Translations under genes and position numbers: made by a program
Notes under the pieces: model-generated
Database searches by the model: none
What the model was told of the DNA's origin: nothing
The model's input: only the letters and a program-made list of their open reading frames with translations
Source: Candidatus Dormiibacterota bacterium
GTDB taxonomy: Bacteria; Vulcanimicrobiota; Vulcanimicrobiia; Vulcanimicrobiales; Vulcanimicrobiaceae
Direction: 5' to 3'
Length of the DNA: 64,000 nucleotides
Assembly: GCA_035532035.1 (NCBI GenBank)
Contig: DATKRS010000029.1
Location: 1 to 64,000, forward strand
Shown here: one piece after another, positions 1 through 9,664 of the stretch
How the letters are laid out: each line of letters begins with the position of its first letter
Numbering within the stretch: the first letter of the stretch is position 1

Positions 1-899
1 GGCTCGCGCCCGACGACCGCGCGCTCGTACGTCTCGGTGATGTGGCGCGCGATCGGACCGATCTCGCCGTTCCCTACGGTGCGCTGGTCGACCGACGCGA
101 CGTATGCGATTCCGGCGGCGGTGCCCGTAAAGAATATCTCGTCGGCGGCATAAAGCTCGCCGCGATCGATGGCGCGCTCCACCACCTCGATGCCCCGATC
201 GCGCGCGATCTCCATGACCGCACGGCGCGTGCATCCTTCGAGAACGTTCTGCGACGGGTCGGGCGTGTAGAGCACGCCGCCGCGCACGAGGAAGATGTTC
301 TCCGCAGAGCCTTCGGAGACGTGGCCGTCGTGCGAGAGCAGAATCGCCTCGTCGTAGCCGTTGCTCACCGCTTCGCTTTTTGCGAGCGCCGAGTTGACGT
401 ACAATCCCGTGACCTTGGCCCGCGGAGGAACCATCGTGTCGTCGGCGCGGCGCCACGAGCTGACGCACGCGCGCACGCCGCGCGATTTGTCGAGATAACT
501 CGTGAAGGGGATCGGAACGATCGCAAAGGCGGATGGCACGCCGTGCAAGCGCACGCCGACGTCCTGCGCCGCTTTGAAGATGCAGGGCCGCACGTAGACG
601 TCGGCTTCGAACGCATTGCGAAGGCACAACTCGACGGTCACGTCGATGAGCTCGTCGGTGGAGAGGGGAAGCTCCATGAGCAGGATTTTCGCCGAGGTGG
701 CCAAGCGCTCGTAGTGCTCGCGCAGTTGCACGAGGAAGAGCTCGCGCTCCGGCTCCGACCAGTACCCGCGGATCCCTTCGAAGCACCCGGTTCCGTATTG
801 CAGCCCGTGCGTGAGCAACCCGACCTTCGCCTCGTCGTAGCGCCGGAAGCCACCGGAGGCATAGACGACGGTCGCATCCAGATTTCGACTCGCGGCCAT
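1..899 (-). CDS. ilvE: Branched-chain amino acid aminotransferase (3' end beyond window)
   Basis: PLP-dependent fold-IV transaminase that interconverts Leu/Ile/Val and their 2-oxo acids in the cytoplasm. Reading the minus strand gives MAASRNLDATVVYASGG at the start, then the family signatures YGTGCFEGIRGYW, the lysine-bearing segment PPRAKVTGLYVNSALAK (Schiff-base Lys) and the cofactor region SEGSAENIFLVRGG, followed by LEGCTRRAVMEIA and FFTGTAAGIAYV. About 299 codons are present and the frame is open at the left edge, close to the usual ~305 aa, so only a few residues are missing. An in-frame ATG 20 codons upstream (959) would overlap the divergent gene; 899 is preferred because homology begins there, though neither start has a good Shine-Dalgarno. 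Confidence 0.93.
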   Translation of the reverse strand, partial: MAASRNLDATVVYASGGFRRYDEAKVGLLTHGLQYGTGCFEGIRGYWSEPERELFLVQLREHYERLATSAKILLMELPLSTDELIDVTVELCLRNAFEADVYVRPCIFKAAQDVGVRLHGVPSAFAIVPIPFTSYLDKSRGVRACVSSWRRADDTMVPPRAKVTGLYVNSALAKSEAVSNGYDEAILLSHDGHVSEGSAENIFLVRGGVLYTPDPSQNVLEGCTRRAVMEIARDRGIEVVERAIDRGELYAADEIFFTGTAAGIAYVASVDQRTVGNGEIGPIARHITETYERAVVGRE

Positions 900-957
900 G
901 AGCAACGATTGCGCCGCCGAGAGGGAATCGCCTGCGCCGAAGGTTACTCTTGAGTAC

Positions 958-3213
958 ATGCTGCGCTTGCTTCACATCCCGCTGCTCGCAACGCTGGCGC
1001 TGCTCGGCGCGGTTGCCGGCGCGACGTCGATTTGGCTTCCCACCGCCTGGCACATCTCAGCTCCTAGCGGCCCCGTCCGCGCGGTGGGACTCTTCCCACA
1101 AGGCATCGCGCTCTCTCCCGACGGCAAGCATCTTGCGGTCGTAGACTCGGGGGACGGCCCTCCGGCGTTGCTCGTGCTCGATGCGACGACGCTCGCGCAG
1201 CAACGCGCGATCCCGCTCCCCGGCGCATTCGGCAGGCCGCTCTGGCTCAACACGTCACGCGTTCTCGTTGCAGGCGAGAACGACGACGCTGTCGAGAACA
1301 TCAACGTCGCCACCGGCGGCGTATCGCGCGTGACGCTGCCGAAGGGCTCGTGGCCCGCACAGGTTGCGCTCTCGCCGGATCACCGGCTCTTTGCAACGTC
1401 GAACGACATGACCGCAAGCGTCGGGATCGGAGCGCTCCACGGTTCCGCACCTTCAATCGTGCACGTCGGCTCGAACCCGTCGGACCTGCTCTTCTCTCCC
1501 GGAGGGAGACGCGTCTACGTTGCCCTGCGCGCGGAGCGAAGCGTCGCCGTCGTCAACGTCGCGAATCACGACGTCGCGTACGTCGCCGTCGGCTTGCACC
1601 CCGACGCGCTCGCGCTCTCGAAGGACGGCACCCTGCTCTACGTCGCCGAAAGCGACGACGACGCGCTCGGCATCGTGGACCTTCGCACGCGTACGCGCGT
1701 TGCCGACATTGATTTATCGCTGCACGACGGGCGCACCAGCGGCTACGGCGCATCGCCGAACGCAATCGCCATCGGAGCGCGCGACGTATACGTCAGTCTC
1801 GGCGCCGAGAACGCGATCGCCGTCATACGCAACAGGACGCTCCTCGGGCGCATTCCAACGGGTTGGTATCCGAGCAGCATCGCTCTCGGACCGGGCGGAC
1901 GGCTCTACGTCAGCAACGCAAAAGGGGAGTCGAGCCCGGCGAACCCGCAGTTTCAACCGTACGCGCGCGGGCACCGCAACGGATACGTCGGCTCGAGCCT
2001 CGACGGCTCGATCCGCATCCTCGGCGCAGATGCAATCGACACGCGGCAGGTCGTCGCAAATGTCTCCCAGAGCTGGATCGCTCCCACGCACACCGTCGTG
2101 CGTCCCGACGGGCCGATCAAGCACGTGATCTACATCATCAAAGAGAACCGCACGTACGACCAGGTGCTCGGCGACGTCCCCAACGCCGACGGCGATCCCG
2201 GGCTCGCGTGGTTCGGCGCTCGGATCACGCCGAACCAGCACGCTCTCGCCACGCGCTTCGGCGTCTTCGACCGCACGTTTGCGGACGCGCAGATCAGCGC
2301 CGACGGCCACAACTGGTCGACGGCGGCATTTGCAAACGATTACGTCGAACGCTTTTGGCCGCAGAACTACTCGGGCCGCCGGTCCCTCTACGATTTCGAA
2401 GATGACTCGATGGCGGCGACGCCGCACAACGGATATCTCTGGGACGACGCCGCGCGCGGTGGCATCACCTATCGCGACTACGGCGAGTTCGTCACCAATC
2501 CGGCGAGCCTCTCGAGCGGTCGCGTCGTCTCGCACATGGCGCACCTGGGCGACGACGTCGTCGCTCCCCACTATCCCGGATGGAACTTAGAGATCAGCGA
2601 CCAGGTCCGGTACGAGGCCTGGAAGGCCGAGTTCGACCGATACGTCGCCGGCGACGATCTTCCGCAACTCGAGATCGTGCGTCTTCCCAACGACCACACG
2701 CAGGGCACGCGCCCCGGCGAGTTGACGCCGCAGGCCTACGTCGCGCAGAACGACTACGCGCTCGGCGAGATCGTCGACGCCGTTTCACGCTCTCCGTATT
2801 GGGCGACCACGGCGATCTTCGCGATCGAAGACGACGCCCAGAACGGGCCCGACCACGTCGACGACCAGCGCACGACGCTCTACGTCGTAAGCCCGTACGC
2901 GCTCGCCGGAACGCACCACGACGCATACACGACCGCGTCGGTCCTGCGCACGATCGAAGTGCTTCTCGGCTTGCCGCCGATGTCGATCTACGATGCCGTC
3001 GCGCCGCCGCTCTACGGCGCGTTCGGCTTCCGGCCGGTGCTCAGACCGTTCGACGTGCTTGCGCCTCGTGTCGACGTCAACGCGCGCAACGCGCGCACGG
3101 CCTACGGCGCAGCCGAGAGCATGCGGCTCGATTTCCGCCACGCGGACGAGGCCGATCCACGCATCCTCAACGATATCCTCGCGCACGCCGCACGCGCGCG
3201 CCCCCATCGCTAG
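958..3213 (+). CDS. Secreted bifunctional beta-propeller / phosphoesterase-family protein
   Basis: About 751 aa. An N-terminal hydrophobic segment (MLRLLHIPLLATLALLGAVA) reads as a signal peptide. Residues ~40-370 hold YVTN/YncE-like propeller repeats (DGTLLYVAESDDD, GLHPDALALS, GWYPSSIALGPGGRLYVS). The C-terminal half belongs to the phosphoesterase family of phospholipase C/acid phosphatase type (PF04185): KENRTYDQVLGD, DGHNWSTAAFANDYVERFWP and IFAIEDDAQNGPDHVDDQRT carry the metal-binding Asp/Glu/His positions. Such propeller-esterase fusions are usually annotated 'YncE family/alkaline phosphatase family'; the substrate is not known. The 958 ATG is chosen over 898 because it starts the signal peptide. 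The stop overlaps the convergent polX stop by 4 bp. Confidence 0.88.
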   Translation: MLRLLHIPLLATLALLGAVAGATSIWLPTAWHISAPSGPVRAVGLFPQGIALSPDGKHLAVVDSGDGPPALLVLDATTLAQQRAIPLPGAFGRPLWLNTSRVLVAGENDDAVENINVATGGVSRVTLPKGSWPAQVALSPDHRLFATSNDMTASVGIGALHGSAPSIVHVGSNPSDLLFSPGGRRVYVALRAERSVAVVNVANHDVAYVAVGLHPDALALSKDGTLLYVAESDDDALGIVDLRTRTRVADIDLSLHDGRTSGYGASPNAIAIGARDVYVSLGAENAIAVIRNRTLLGRIPTGWYPSSIALGPGGRLYVSNAKGESSPANPQFQPYARGHRNGYVGSSLDGSIRILGADAIDTRQVVANVSQSWIAPTHTVVRPDGPIKHVIYIIKENRTYDQVLGDVPNADGDPGLAWFGARITPNQHALATRFGVFDRTFADAQISADGHNWSTAAFANDYVERFWPQNYSGRRSLYDFEDDSMAATPHNGYLWDDAARGGITYRDYGEFVTNPASLSSGRVVSHMAHLGDDVVAPHYPGWNLEISDQVRYEAWKAEFDRYVAGDDLPQLEIVRLPNDHTQGTRPGELTPQAYVAQNDYALGEIVDAVSRSPYWATTAIFAIEDDAQNGPDHVDDQRTTLYVVSPYALAGTHHDAYTTASVLRTIEVLLGLPPMSIYDAVAPPLYGAFGFRPVLRPFDVLAPRVDVNARNARTAYGAAESMRLDFRHADEADPRILNDILAHAARARPHR

Positions 3214-4931
3214 CCCGCGCGCTTGAGCCGGAGGAACTCGAGCAGCTCGGGGAGCGGCTTTGCGTTGAGCACGCGTTCCTTCGTGAGGCCGGCGCGTCGT
3301 GCTTGTCCGAGCGCGAACTCCACGTTCTCGAGGTGCTCGACGCGATGCGCGTCGCTGTCGAGCGCGAAGATCGCGCCGAAGGTCGCAGCGTGCCGCGCCA
3401 CCGTTCCCGAGAGATCGAGGCGCGGTGCCTGGCCGTCGATCTCGAGCGCCGTTCCCGTGCGCGCCGCAGCTGCAAACACTCTATCGTAATCGAACTCGTA
3501 GCCGTCGAACTCCCCGAAGCGTCGTCCGGTCGGATGGCCGACGATCGTGACGTACGGGTTTTCGCACGCACGCACGAGGCGCGCCGTCATCTCGCTACGC
3601 GATTGGTCGAACGCCGAATGCACGCTCGCGACGACGAGATCGAAGAGCGCAAGCGCGTCGTCGGGATAGTCGAGCGAGCCATCGGGAAGAATGTCGACCT
3701 CGCTCGCACACAGCGTATATATTCGATGCTTCTCGCGCATCGCTTCGATGGCACGCCGCTGTTCGCGCATGCGCTCGGCGGTGACGCCGAAGCGCCCGCG
3801 TGAGGGCGAATGGTCGCTGATCGCGTGATACTCGTAGCCGAGCGCCGCCGACGCGGCGACCATCGCATTCAAATCGTCGCGTCCGTCGCTCCACGTCGTG
3901 TGCATGTGGAAGTCTCCGCGGATATCGCCGCTCTCGACGAGCGCTGGAAGCGCGTGCGCGAGAGCGAGCTCGATTTCGTCGAGACCGCTGCGCATCTCGG
4001 GCGCGACGTATTGCATGCCGAGCCGCTCGTAGACGCCGATCTCCTCCGCCGCGGTGGTGACGGCGCCGGTCGCGAGATCGGCGATACCGTTCTCCGAGAC
4101 GCGCAGACCTTTGCGCACCGCGTATTCGCGCAACTTGACGTTGTGCTCGCGCGAGCCGGTGAAGTGCTGCAGCAGATTACCGTAAAGATGATCGGGAAGC
4201 ACGCGGAGGTCGATCTGCAATCCTCCCGCGAGCCAGATGCTGGCCTTCGTCGGACCTTCCGCCAGCACGGCCTCGGCGCGCTGCCACGACGTGAAGCGCT
4301 CGATGACGGCGGGCGCATCGTCGGAGGTGCAGACGAGATCGACGTCGCCGACCGTCACCTCCTGGCGCCGTACGCTCCCGGCCGGCGCGAGCCGATGCAG
4401 CGGCGGCCCTTGCGCCAGGAACGTGGCAACCTCGCGCGCGATCGCGCGCGCTCGCGGCAACGGCGTCCGGCTCAGGCGGCCCTTGTACGCGAGCAGTCCG
4501 CGACGCCAATTATCGAGCGTCTTTCTCCCGAGTCGCGGAACGCCGTCGAGCCGTCCGTCGCGTAGCGCACTCTCGAGATCGTTGAGCGATGCGATGCCGA
4601 GATCGTCGTAGAGCATCGCCGCCGTCTTCGTCCCTATGCCTGCGACGCCGAGCAGCTCGAGCAGGGTCGGCGGAAAGCGCTCCAGCAATGCTGCGAGCGG
4701 CTCCGCGGTACCCGTCTTCACCAGCTGCTCGATGACGGCGCCTATGGACGTGCCGACTCCCGGCAGCTCGAGGTGCGCCCCGATAGCGACGAGACCGGCG
4801 AGTGGGGGTGCGTTCTCGATGCTCGCAGCAGCCCTTTCGTACGCCATGTACTTATAGAACGACTCGCCGGCCATCTCCATCAACGTGCGAATCTCGAGCA
4901 GCCGCGCCGCGACCTGTTCGTTGGAGAGCAT
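3210..4931 (-). CDS. polX: DNA polymerase X family protein (Pol beta-like plus PHP domain)
   Basis: About 573 aa, the standard length for bacterial PolX, a gap-filling repair polymerase with a C-terminal PHP nuclease. N-terminal helix-hairpin-helix elements LPGVGTSIGAVIEQL and GVAGIGTKTAAMLYDDLG bind DNA. The nucleotidyltransferase core has GSVRRQEVTVGDVDLVC, with both first metal-binding Asp residues, and a third Asp in LQIDLRVLP. The PHP domain starts at DFHMHTTWSDGRDDL and retains SDHS, ASEVDILPDG and a late DSDAH motif, so both activities look intact. Start is ATG at 4931 (MLSNEQVAARL); a GTG immediately upstream is an alternative. The window also holds an NHEJ cassette at 47-51 kb, a second end-processing repair system. 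Confidence 0.93.
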   Translation of the reverse strand: MLSNEQVAARLLEIRTLMEMAGESFYKYMAYERAAASIENAPPLAGLVAIGAHLELPGVGTSIGAVIEQLVKTGTAEPLAALLERFPPTLLELLGVAGIGTKTAAMLYDDLGIASLNDLESALRDGRLDGVPRLGRKTLDNWRRGLLAYKGRLSRTPLPRARAIAREVATFLAQGPPLHRLAPAGSVRRQEVTVGDVDLVCTSDDAPAVIERFTSWQRAEAVLAEGPTKASIWLAGGLQIDLRVLPDHLYGNLLQHFTGSREHNVKLREYAVRKGLRVSENGIADLATGAVTTAAEEIGVYERLGMQYVAPEMRSGLDEIELALAHALPALVESGDIRGDFHMHTTWSDGRDDLNAMVAASAALGYEYHAISDHSPSRGRFGVTAERMREQRRAIEAMREKHRIYTLCASEVDILPDGSLDYPDDALALFDLVVASVHSAFDQSRSEMTARLVRACENPYVTIVGHPTGRRFGEFDGYEFDYDRVFAAAARTGTALEIDGQAPRLDLSGTVARHAATFGAIFALDSDAHRVEHLENVEFALGQARRAGLTKERVLNAKPLPELLEFLRLKRAG

Positions 4932-4988
4932 CACCGGGTTCGTTCTTCCCGCACGGACGCGGCGCCCGCCGCGGCGAAGCTCGGCATC

Positions 4989-6092
4989 ATGAGGCCCCGG
5001 CTCGACCCGTCGATCTTCAATCTGCCCGTCGAAAAGATGCGTGACGGCTATTACTCCGATACGTATTTCAATCGGTCGCGCGAGATCCTCGAGCGCGACG
5101 GAGCGCATCCGGTCGTGCGGATGCAAGTCTTTCAGCGCTCGGACGCCGTGCTGTGCGGCATCGACGAAGCGCTTGCCATCCTCAGGCTCTGCAGCGGCCG
5201 GCGTCGACCGGACGGCACGTGGGCCGACGCGTGGAACGATCTGCGCGTCTACGCCCTTCCCGACGGCGCGCACCTTTCGCCGTACGAAACCGCACTCGTC
5301 ATCGAAGGCGACTACGGGCTCTTCGCGCACCTCGAAACGTGCTATCTCGGCGTGCTTTCACGCCGGACGCGAATCGCCACGAACGCACGCGACATCGTCT
5401 CCGCCGCAAACGGGAAGATCGTGCTCTTCTTCCCGGCTCGCTTCGACCACCATCTCGTGCAAACCGGTGACGGCTACGCCGCGTACATCTCCGGCGCGCT
5501 CGGCGTCTCGACCGACGCCAACGCGGAGTGGTGGGGAGCACGCGGCGTGGGCACCGTTCCGCACGCGCTCATCGCGGCGTACGGCGGCGACACCGTGCTC
5601 GCGACGCAGAAGGTCGCGCAGTACGCGCAGCCGGAGGCGCAGATCATCGCGCTCGTCGACTTCGACAACGATTGCGTCGCGACGAGCCTTGCGGTAGCGC
5701 GAGCCCTACGCGGACGACTCTGGGGGGTGCGCCTCGACACGTCGCGCACGCTCGTTGACAAGTCGCTCTGGAATCAGATGGGCACTTTCGTGCCGACCGG
5801 CGTAAACCCGCAGCTCGTCTGGAACGTTCGTCACGCGCTCGACGGTGAGGGCTTCGAAGACGTGCGCATCGTCGCGAGCGGCGGCTTTACGCCGCACCGC
5901 ATCGCCTCCTTCGAGCGCGCGGGCGTTCCCGTCGACGCGTACGCCGTCGGCAGTGCGTTCTTCGACAACTCCGGTCGCTTCGATTTCACCGCCGACATCG
6001 CCGCATTGCGAGAGAACGACGCGTGGAAACCATGCCATAAAGTCGGGCGCCCCGAACGCCCGAATCCGCGGCTCGAACTCGTCGAGATCTAA
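4989..6092 (+). CDS. pncB: Nicotinate phosphoribosyltransferase family protein
   Basis: About 367 aa. Starts with FNLPVEKMRDGYYSDTYF, the N-terminal signature of the nicotinate phosphoribosyltransferase fold that condenses nicotinate with PRPP in NAD salvage. Family motifs are GVGTVPHALIAAYGGD, ALVDFDNDCVATSLAV, RLDTSRTLVDKS (the Arg/Asp PRPP-site strand) and IVASGGFTPHRIASFE. It is shorter than E. coli PncB (~400 aa) and resembles the compact archaeal-type enzymes. Quinolinate phosphoribosyltransferases share the fold, but the N-terminal YSDTYF segment favours nicotinate. Transcribed divergently from polX with 57 bp between the starts; the last codons overlap the convergent DJ-1-like gene. 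Confidence 0.85.
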   Translation: MRPRLDPSIFNLPVEKMRDGYYSDTYFNRSREILERDGAHPVVRMQVFQRSDAVLCGIDEALAILRLCSGRRRPDGTWADAWNDLRVYALPDGAHLSPYETALVIEGDYGLFAHLETCYLGVLSRRTRIATNARDIVSAANGKIVLFFPARFDHHLVQTGDGYAAYISGALGVSTDANAEWWGARGVGTVPHALIAAYGGDTVLATQKVAQYAQPEAQIIALVDFDNDCVATSLAVARALRGRLWGVRLDTSRTLVDKSLWNQMGTFVPTGVNPQLVWNVRHALDGEGFEDVRIVASGGFTPHRIASFERAGVPVDAYAVGSAFFDNSGRFDFTADIAALRENDAWKPCHKVGRPERPNPRLELVEI

Positions 6093-6649
6093 GCGACGGG
6101 GACGACCGCCTGCGCGAGTTTTTCGAGCGCGGTACGATTGAACAGCGCCATATCCTCGCCCCCACGCGTCGAGACCCAGTTCGAGTCCGTTACCGTCGGC
6201 TGGTCGCGGTAGAGGCCGCCCGCATTGCGAATGTCGTCGGCGATGGAGTGTGCGCCCGTGAGCTGGCGTCCGCGTACGACCTGCGCGGAGATCAGCACCT
6301 GCGCGCCGTGCCCCACGGAGAAGATCGGCTTCTTCACCGCTTCGAACTCGTGAACGAATCGCTGAACGTCGCGGTTCGTACGGATTTGGTCGGGCGACGT
6401 GCCGCCGGGAACGAGCAGGGCATCGAAGTCGTCGGCGGTGCAATCGGCTACCAGCTCCTCGGCGCGCGCGCTCGCGCCATCGTCGAGACCGCGCTTGCCG
6501 CGGATACGCTGGCGAGAACGCTCCTCGACGCCGACGATCGTGACGATCGCCCCGGCATCTTCGAGCGCGCGCCGGGCCTCGGAAAGGTCCTGTTCTTCGT
6601 AGCCGTCGCCGATCAGCGCGGCGATTCGCTTGCCTTCAACTCCCTGCAT
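6089..6649 (-). CDS. DJ-1/PfpI superfamily protein lacking the nucleophile cysteine
   Basis: 186 aa, full length for a PfpI/YhbO-type protein. KRIAALIGDGYEEQDLSEA carries the conserved Glu of the family and LVPGGTSPDQIR is the usual Gly-rich turn. The nucleophile elbow, normally (A/S)xCHGxQ, reads FSVGHGAQ: the cysteine codon is GGG (glycine) while the following His and Gly are kept. The C-terminal GAHSIADDIRNAGG and NWVSTRGGEDM regions match the family, so the fold should be intact. Deglycase, glyoxalase or peptidase chemistry that needs the cysteine is not expected; a binding or regulatory role is possible. Convergent with the phosphoribosyltransferase gene. Confidence 0.87.
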   Translation of the reverse strand: MQGVEGKRIAALIGDGYEEQDLSEARRALEDAGAIVTIVGVEERSRQRIRGKRGLDDGASARAEELVADCTADDFDALLVPGGTSPDQIRTNRDVQRFVHEFEAVKKPIFSVGHGAQVLISAQVVRGRQLTGAHSIADDIRNAGGLYRDQPTVTDSNWVSTRGGEDMALFNRTALEKLAQAVVPVA

Positions 6650-6665
6650 CGCGCCCTACGATTCG

Positions 6666-7430
6666 CTAGAGCCCGCGAATCAACCCGCCGTCGACGGCAA
6701 TGGTCTGGCCCGTGACGTATCGCGCGGGCTCGCTACAGAGGAACGCAACCAGCGGCGCGTACTCCTCGGGCTGCGCAACGCGGCCCATCGGAACCTCGCG
6801 CTCGGCGGCGCGGAGCATCTCCTCGTCGCTCCCGTAGAGCTGCCGCAGGCGGTCGGTAGCGACGCGGCCGGTCGCAACCGCGTTGACGGTGACGCCTTCC
6901 CGAGCCACCTCGTTCGAGAGCGTCTTCAGCGCCGCGACGAGCGCCGTGCGAAACGCGTTCGAAAGCACGAGGTTGTCGATCGGCTGTTTCACCGACGTGG
7001 AGGTCAAGGCGACGATGCGACCCCAGCGGCGCGCGCGCATTCCGGGAAGAACGCCGTCGACGAGATCGAGCATCGCGCGCAGCGTCGAACGGTAGGCGAC
7101 GTCCCAATCGGCAGGCGCGACCTGCAGGTAGCTGCCCGGTTTCGGTCCCCCGCCGTTCGCGACGAGAATATCGATTCCGCCGAACGCCGCTTCGATGCCG
7201 GCGAACATGGCGCGCACGCTCGCGCCATCGGCGAGGTCAACGGCGAATGCACGCGCCTCCCGCGCTCCCGCAGCACGTGCCCGCTCTGCGACCTGCTCGA
7301 GCAGCTGCGTACGGCGCGCGGCCACGGCAAGCCGGACGCCCTCACCCGCGAGAGCGAGCGCCACGGCCGCACCGATTCCCGAGCTCGCGCCGGTGACGAG
7401 CGCGACTTTTTCGCGAATGCCGAGGTCCAT
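6666..7430 (-). CDS. SDR-family oxidoreductase with altered catalytic motif
   Basis: 254 aa short-chain dehydrogenase/reductase. The cofactor loop [19 protein letters not shown] and [13 protein letters not shown] are present, and the C-terminus [17 protein letters not shown] is typical of FabG-like SDRs. The catalytic segment reads [21 protein letters not shown]: the usual YxxxK is replaced by SxxxR, a pattern seen in an SDR subgroup carrying SVKQPxxNLxLSN. Redox activity by the standard Tyr-Lys mechanism is therefore doubtful. ATG at 7430 (MDLGIREK) is chosen because the upstream in-frame extension has no homology character and overlaps the rpsO promoter. It lies 16 bp upstream of the DJ-1-like gene on the same strand, so the two may be cotranscribed. 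Confidence 0.88.
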   Translation of the reverse strand: MDLGIREKVALVTGASSGIGAAVALALAGEGVRLAVAARRTQLLEQVAERARAAGAREARAFAVDLADGASVRAMFAGIEAAFGGIDILVANGGGPKPGSYLQVAPADWDVAYRSTLRAMLDLVDGVLPGMRARRWGRIVALTSTSVKQPIDNLVLSNAFRTALVAALKTLSNEVAREGVTVNAVATGRVATDRLRQLYGSDEEMLRAAEREVPMGRVAQPEEYAPLVAFLCSEPARYVTGQTIAVDGGLIRGL

Positions 7431-7465
7431 GCGCGGGTCTATCGCGCTCAGGGCCGCCCCTCCCC

Positions 7466-7495
7466 TTGCGAATCGAGCATCTCCCCTGATATAGT
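7466..7495 (+). promoter_or_regulatory. Putative sigma-70-type promoter of rpsO
   Basis: TTGCGA (7466-7471) and TATAGT (7490-7495) are separated by 18 bp, about 72 bp ahead of the rpsO GTG, in an otherwise GC-rich stretch. The only gene behind it on the plus strand is rpsO. Recognised by eye only. Confidence 0.5.
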
Positions 7496-7566
7496 AGCGC
7501 GGTCGCCGAGGCGGCGCCGGGCGCTGCACTCGAGCGAGACTTTCCTGAGCAAGGAGCCACGCAACC

Positions 7567-7836
7567 GTGCCCCTCACCAAAGAGCAGAAGGCGGAGATCG
7601 CCGGCACGTACGGCCGCACCGCCGCGGACACCGGGTCCGCAGAAGTTCAGATTGCGGTGCTCACGGCATCGATCAATCAGCTCACCGAGCACTTGAAGAC
7701 CCACAAGAAAGATCACCACAGCCGGCGCGGCTTGCTGCTACAGGTCGGGCGGCGCCGTAGCCTTCTGAACTACATCCAGCGCACCGATCTCGAGCGTTAC
7801 CGCAAACTCATCGCCGAACTCGGCCTGCGGCGCTAG
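7567..7836 (+). CDS. rpsO: 30S ribosomal protein S15
   Basis: 89 aa, the exact family length. S15 binds the central domain of 16S rRNA early in 30S assembly. The sequence has [23 protein letters not shown] and [22 protein letters not shown], the most conserved rRNA-binding segments. The start is GTG at 7567, preceded by AAGGAG about 10 bases upstream. In most bacteria rpsO is followed directly by pnp; here ggt on the opposite strand sits between them, and the rpsO stop overlaps the ggt stop by 4 bp. Confidence 0.97.
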   Translation: MPLTKEQKAEIAGTYGRTAADTGSAEVQIAVLTASINQLTEHLKTHKKDHHSRRGLLLQVGRRRSLLNYIQRTDLERYRKLIAELGLRR

Positions 7837-9521
7837 TATCCGGCCGCGCCGCCCGGGGGGCGGCGGCGATCGCTCGCGCCTTCGAGCAGGCGGGTGCGCG
7901 AATCGACGACGATTGCCTGTGCCGAGCCCCACGTGGCGATCTCGCGTAACGCGTAACCTTCTGTGCGCAGGCCGCGCAGCGTCGCGCCCGTGAGCGCGCC
8001 GGGCTCGTATTGAATCTCGTCGGGAAGCCACTGCATGTGAATCCGCGGCGCGTCGACCGCCTGCGCAACGTTCATGCGATGTTCGAACACGTCGAGCAGG
8101 GTTTCGAGCACGATCGTGATGATGCGCGATCCACCGGGACTGCCGGTGACCATCACGAGCCTCCCGTTCCTGGTCACGATCGTCGGCGCCATCGACGAGA
8201 GGGGGCGCTTGCCGGGCGCGATGGCGTTGGCCTTGCCTTGCACGAGGCCGTACATGTTCGGCGCGCCGGGTTTGCTCGTGAAGTCGTCCATCTCATCGTT
8301 GAGGAAGAATCCCGTATTACCGGCGACGACCCCGGCGCCGAACCAATCGTTGAGCGTGTACGTCACCGCAACCGCATTCCCGCGCGCGTCAACGATCGAG
8401 TAATGCGTCGTCTGCGCGTGCTCGTGCGCGAGCGCGGCGAGCCCGGGATGGACGTCGCTCGACGGCGTCGCGCGCGACGGGTCGATCGACGCGCGGAGCC
8501 GAGCCAGGTATGCCGGCGCGAGCAACTGCGCGACCGGATTGCGCACGAACGCGGGGTCTCCGAGCGCGGCGTTGCGGTCGGCGTAGGCGCGCCGATCCGC
8601 CTCGACGACGTAATGCGTCTCGCGTAAGCCGTGCCAGGGCCACTGCGAGAGAGGGTAGGGCGCGAGGATGCCGAGGATCTCGCAGAGCGTGACTCCTGCG
8701 GAGCTCGGCGGCGGCGCAGCGGAGAGCAGGTAGCCGTGATAGCTGCAATGCAGCGGCGAGGCTTGGACGACGCGGTACCGCGCGAAGTCTTCCATCGTGA
8801 GTACGCCGCCGCCGGCGTTGGCCGCAGCGACCACCGCTCGCGCGATCGGCCCGCGATAGAAGGCACGAGGCCCGTCGCGTGCGATGAGCGCGAGGGTCGC
8901 TGCGAGCTGCGGCTGGCGGAAAAGCTCTCCCACGCGCGGGGGCGTCTGCATCGCCCAACGCGCCGCCGCGTAACCGCCGGGCATCGCGCGGAACGGAATC
9001 AGGTCTCCGGCGCCGAGTCGAAAGCCATCGCGTGCGAAGGCAATCGCGGGCGCCATCAGCGCGGCACGCGACATCGTGCCGTACTCGCGGCGCGCGGTCT
9101 CGAGGCCGAGCACCGAACCGGGCACGCCGACTGCAAGCCACCCCTTGCGTGACTTCGCCGGCTCCACGTTGCCGTGTGCGTCGAGGTACATGGTACGCGT
9201 CGCACGCGACGGCGCGACCTCTCGAAAATCGATGAAGCGCTCGCGACCGTCGTGCATGCGAACGATCATGAAGCCACCGCCGCCGATGTTGCCGCAGCAC
9301 GGGTCGACCACAGCGAGCGCATAGCCTACCGCGACCGCCGCATCGACCGCGTTCCCGCCCTCGCGCAGCACCTGCAGGCCGACGTCGGACGCGAGGCGCT
9401 GCTCGGTGACAACCATCGCATGTCGCGCGACGACGGGGCGCGCGCCATGCCACCCGCCGGCAGGAAGGCTCGTCATTGCCGCAACGATCAGCATCGGAGC
9501 GAGAGCGCGAAGACGTATCAC
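7833..9521 (-). CDS. ggt: Gamma-glutamyltransferase (gamma-glutamyltranspeptidase)
   Basis: About 562 aa. Ntn hydrolase that transfers or hydrolyses the gamma-glutamyl group of glutathione, usually in the periplasm after self-cleavage. The processing/nucleophile Thr lies in [55 protein letters not shown], and [10 protein letters not shown] with [12 protein letters not shown] match the large and small subunits. A hydrophobic N-terminus ([23 protein letters not shown]) reads as a signal peptide; GTG at 9521 is placed ahead of it, but an in-frame ATG at 9614 or an internal ATG cannot be excluded. The gene separates rpsO from pnp and is antiparallel to both. Confidence 0.92.
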   Translation of the reverse strand: MIRLRALAPMLIVAAMTSLPAGGWHGARPVVARHAMVVTEQRLASDVGLQVLREGGNAVDAAVAVGYALAVVDPCCGNIGGGGFMIVRMHDGRERFIDFREVAPSRATRTMYLDAHGNVEPAKSRKGWLAVGVPGSVLGLETARREYGTMSRAALMAPAIAFARDGFRLGAGDLIPFRAMPGGYAAARWAMQTPPRVGELFRQPQLAATLALIARDGPRAFYRGPIARAVVAAANAGGGVLTMEDFARYRVVQASPLHCSYHGYLLSAAPPPSSAGVTLCEILGILAPYPLSQWPWHGLRETHYVVEADRRAYADRNAALGDPAFVRNPVAQLLAPAYLARLRASIDPSRATPSSDVHPGLAALAHEHAQTTHYSIVDARGNAVAVTYTLNDWFGAGVVAGNTGFFLNDEMDDFTSKPGAPNMYGLVQGKANAIAPGKRPLSSMAPTIVTRNGRLVMVTGSPGGSRIITIVLETLLDVFEHRMNVAQAVDAPRIHMQWLPDEIQYEPGALTGATLRGLRTEGYALREIATWGSAQAIVVDSRTRLLEGASDRRRPPGGAAGY

Positions 9522-9664
9522 GCGTTGCCGACTATGCGTGCCGCGCGCCAAGCTCCTGCCCGGCGCGAGGCAGCATTGCGCCGCCGCTCGCCCGGTCCCG
9601 TTGGCGCGCCGCATGCAATACTCGTACCCGTGCCAAATGTCGCACGCGAGCCCTTCGTCCCAAT

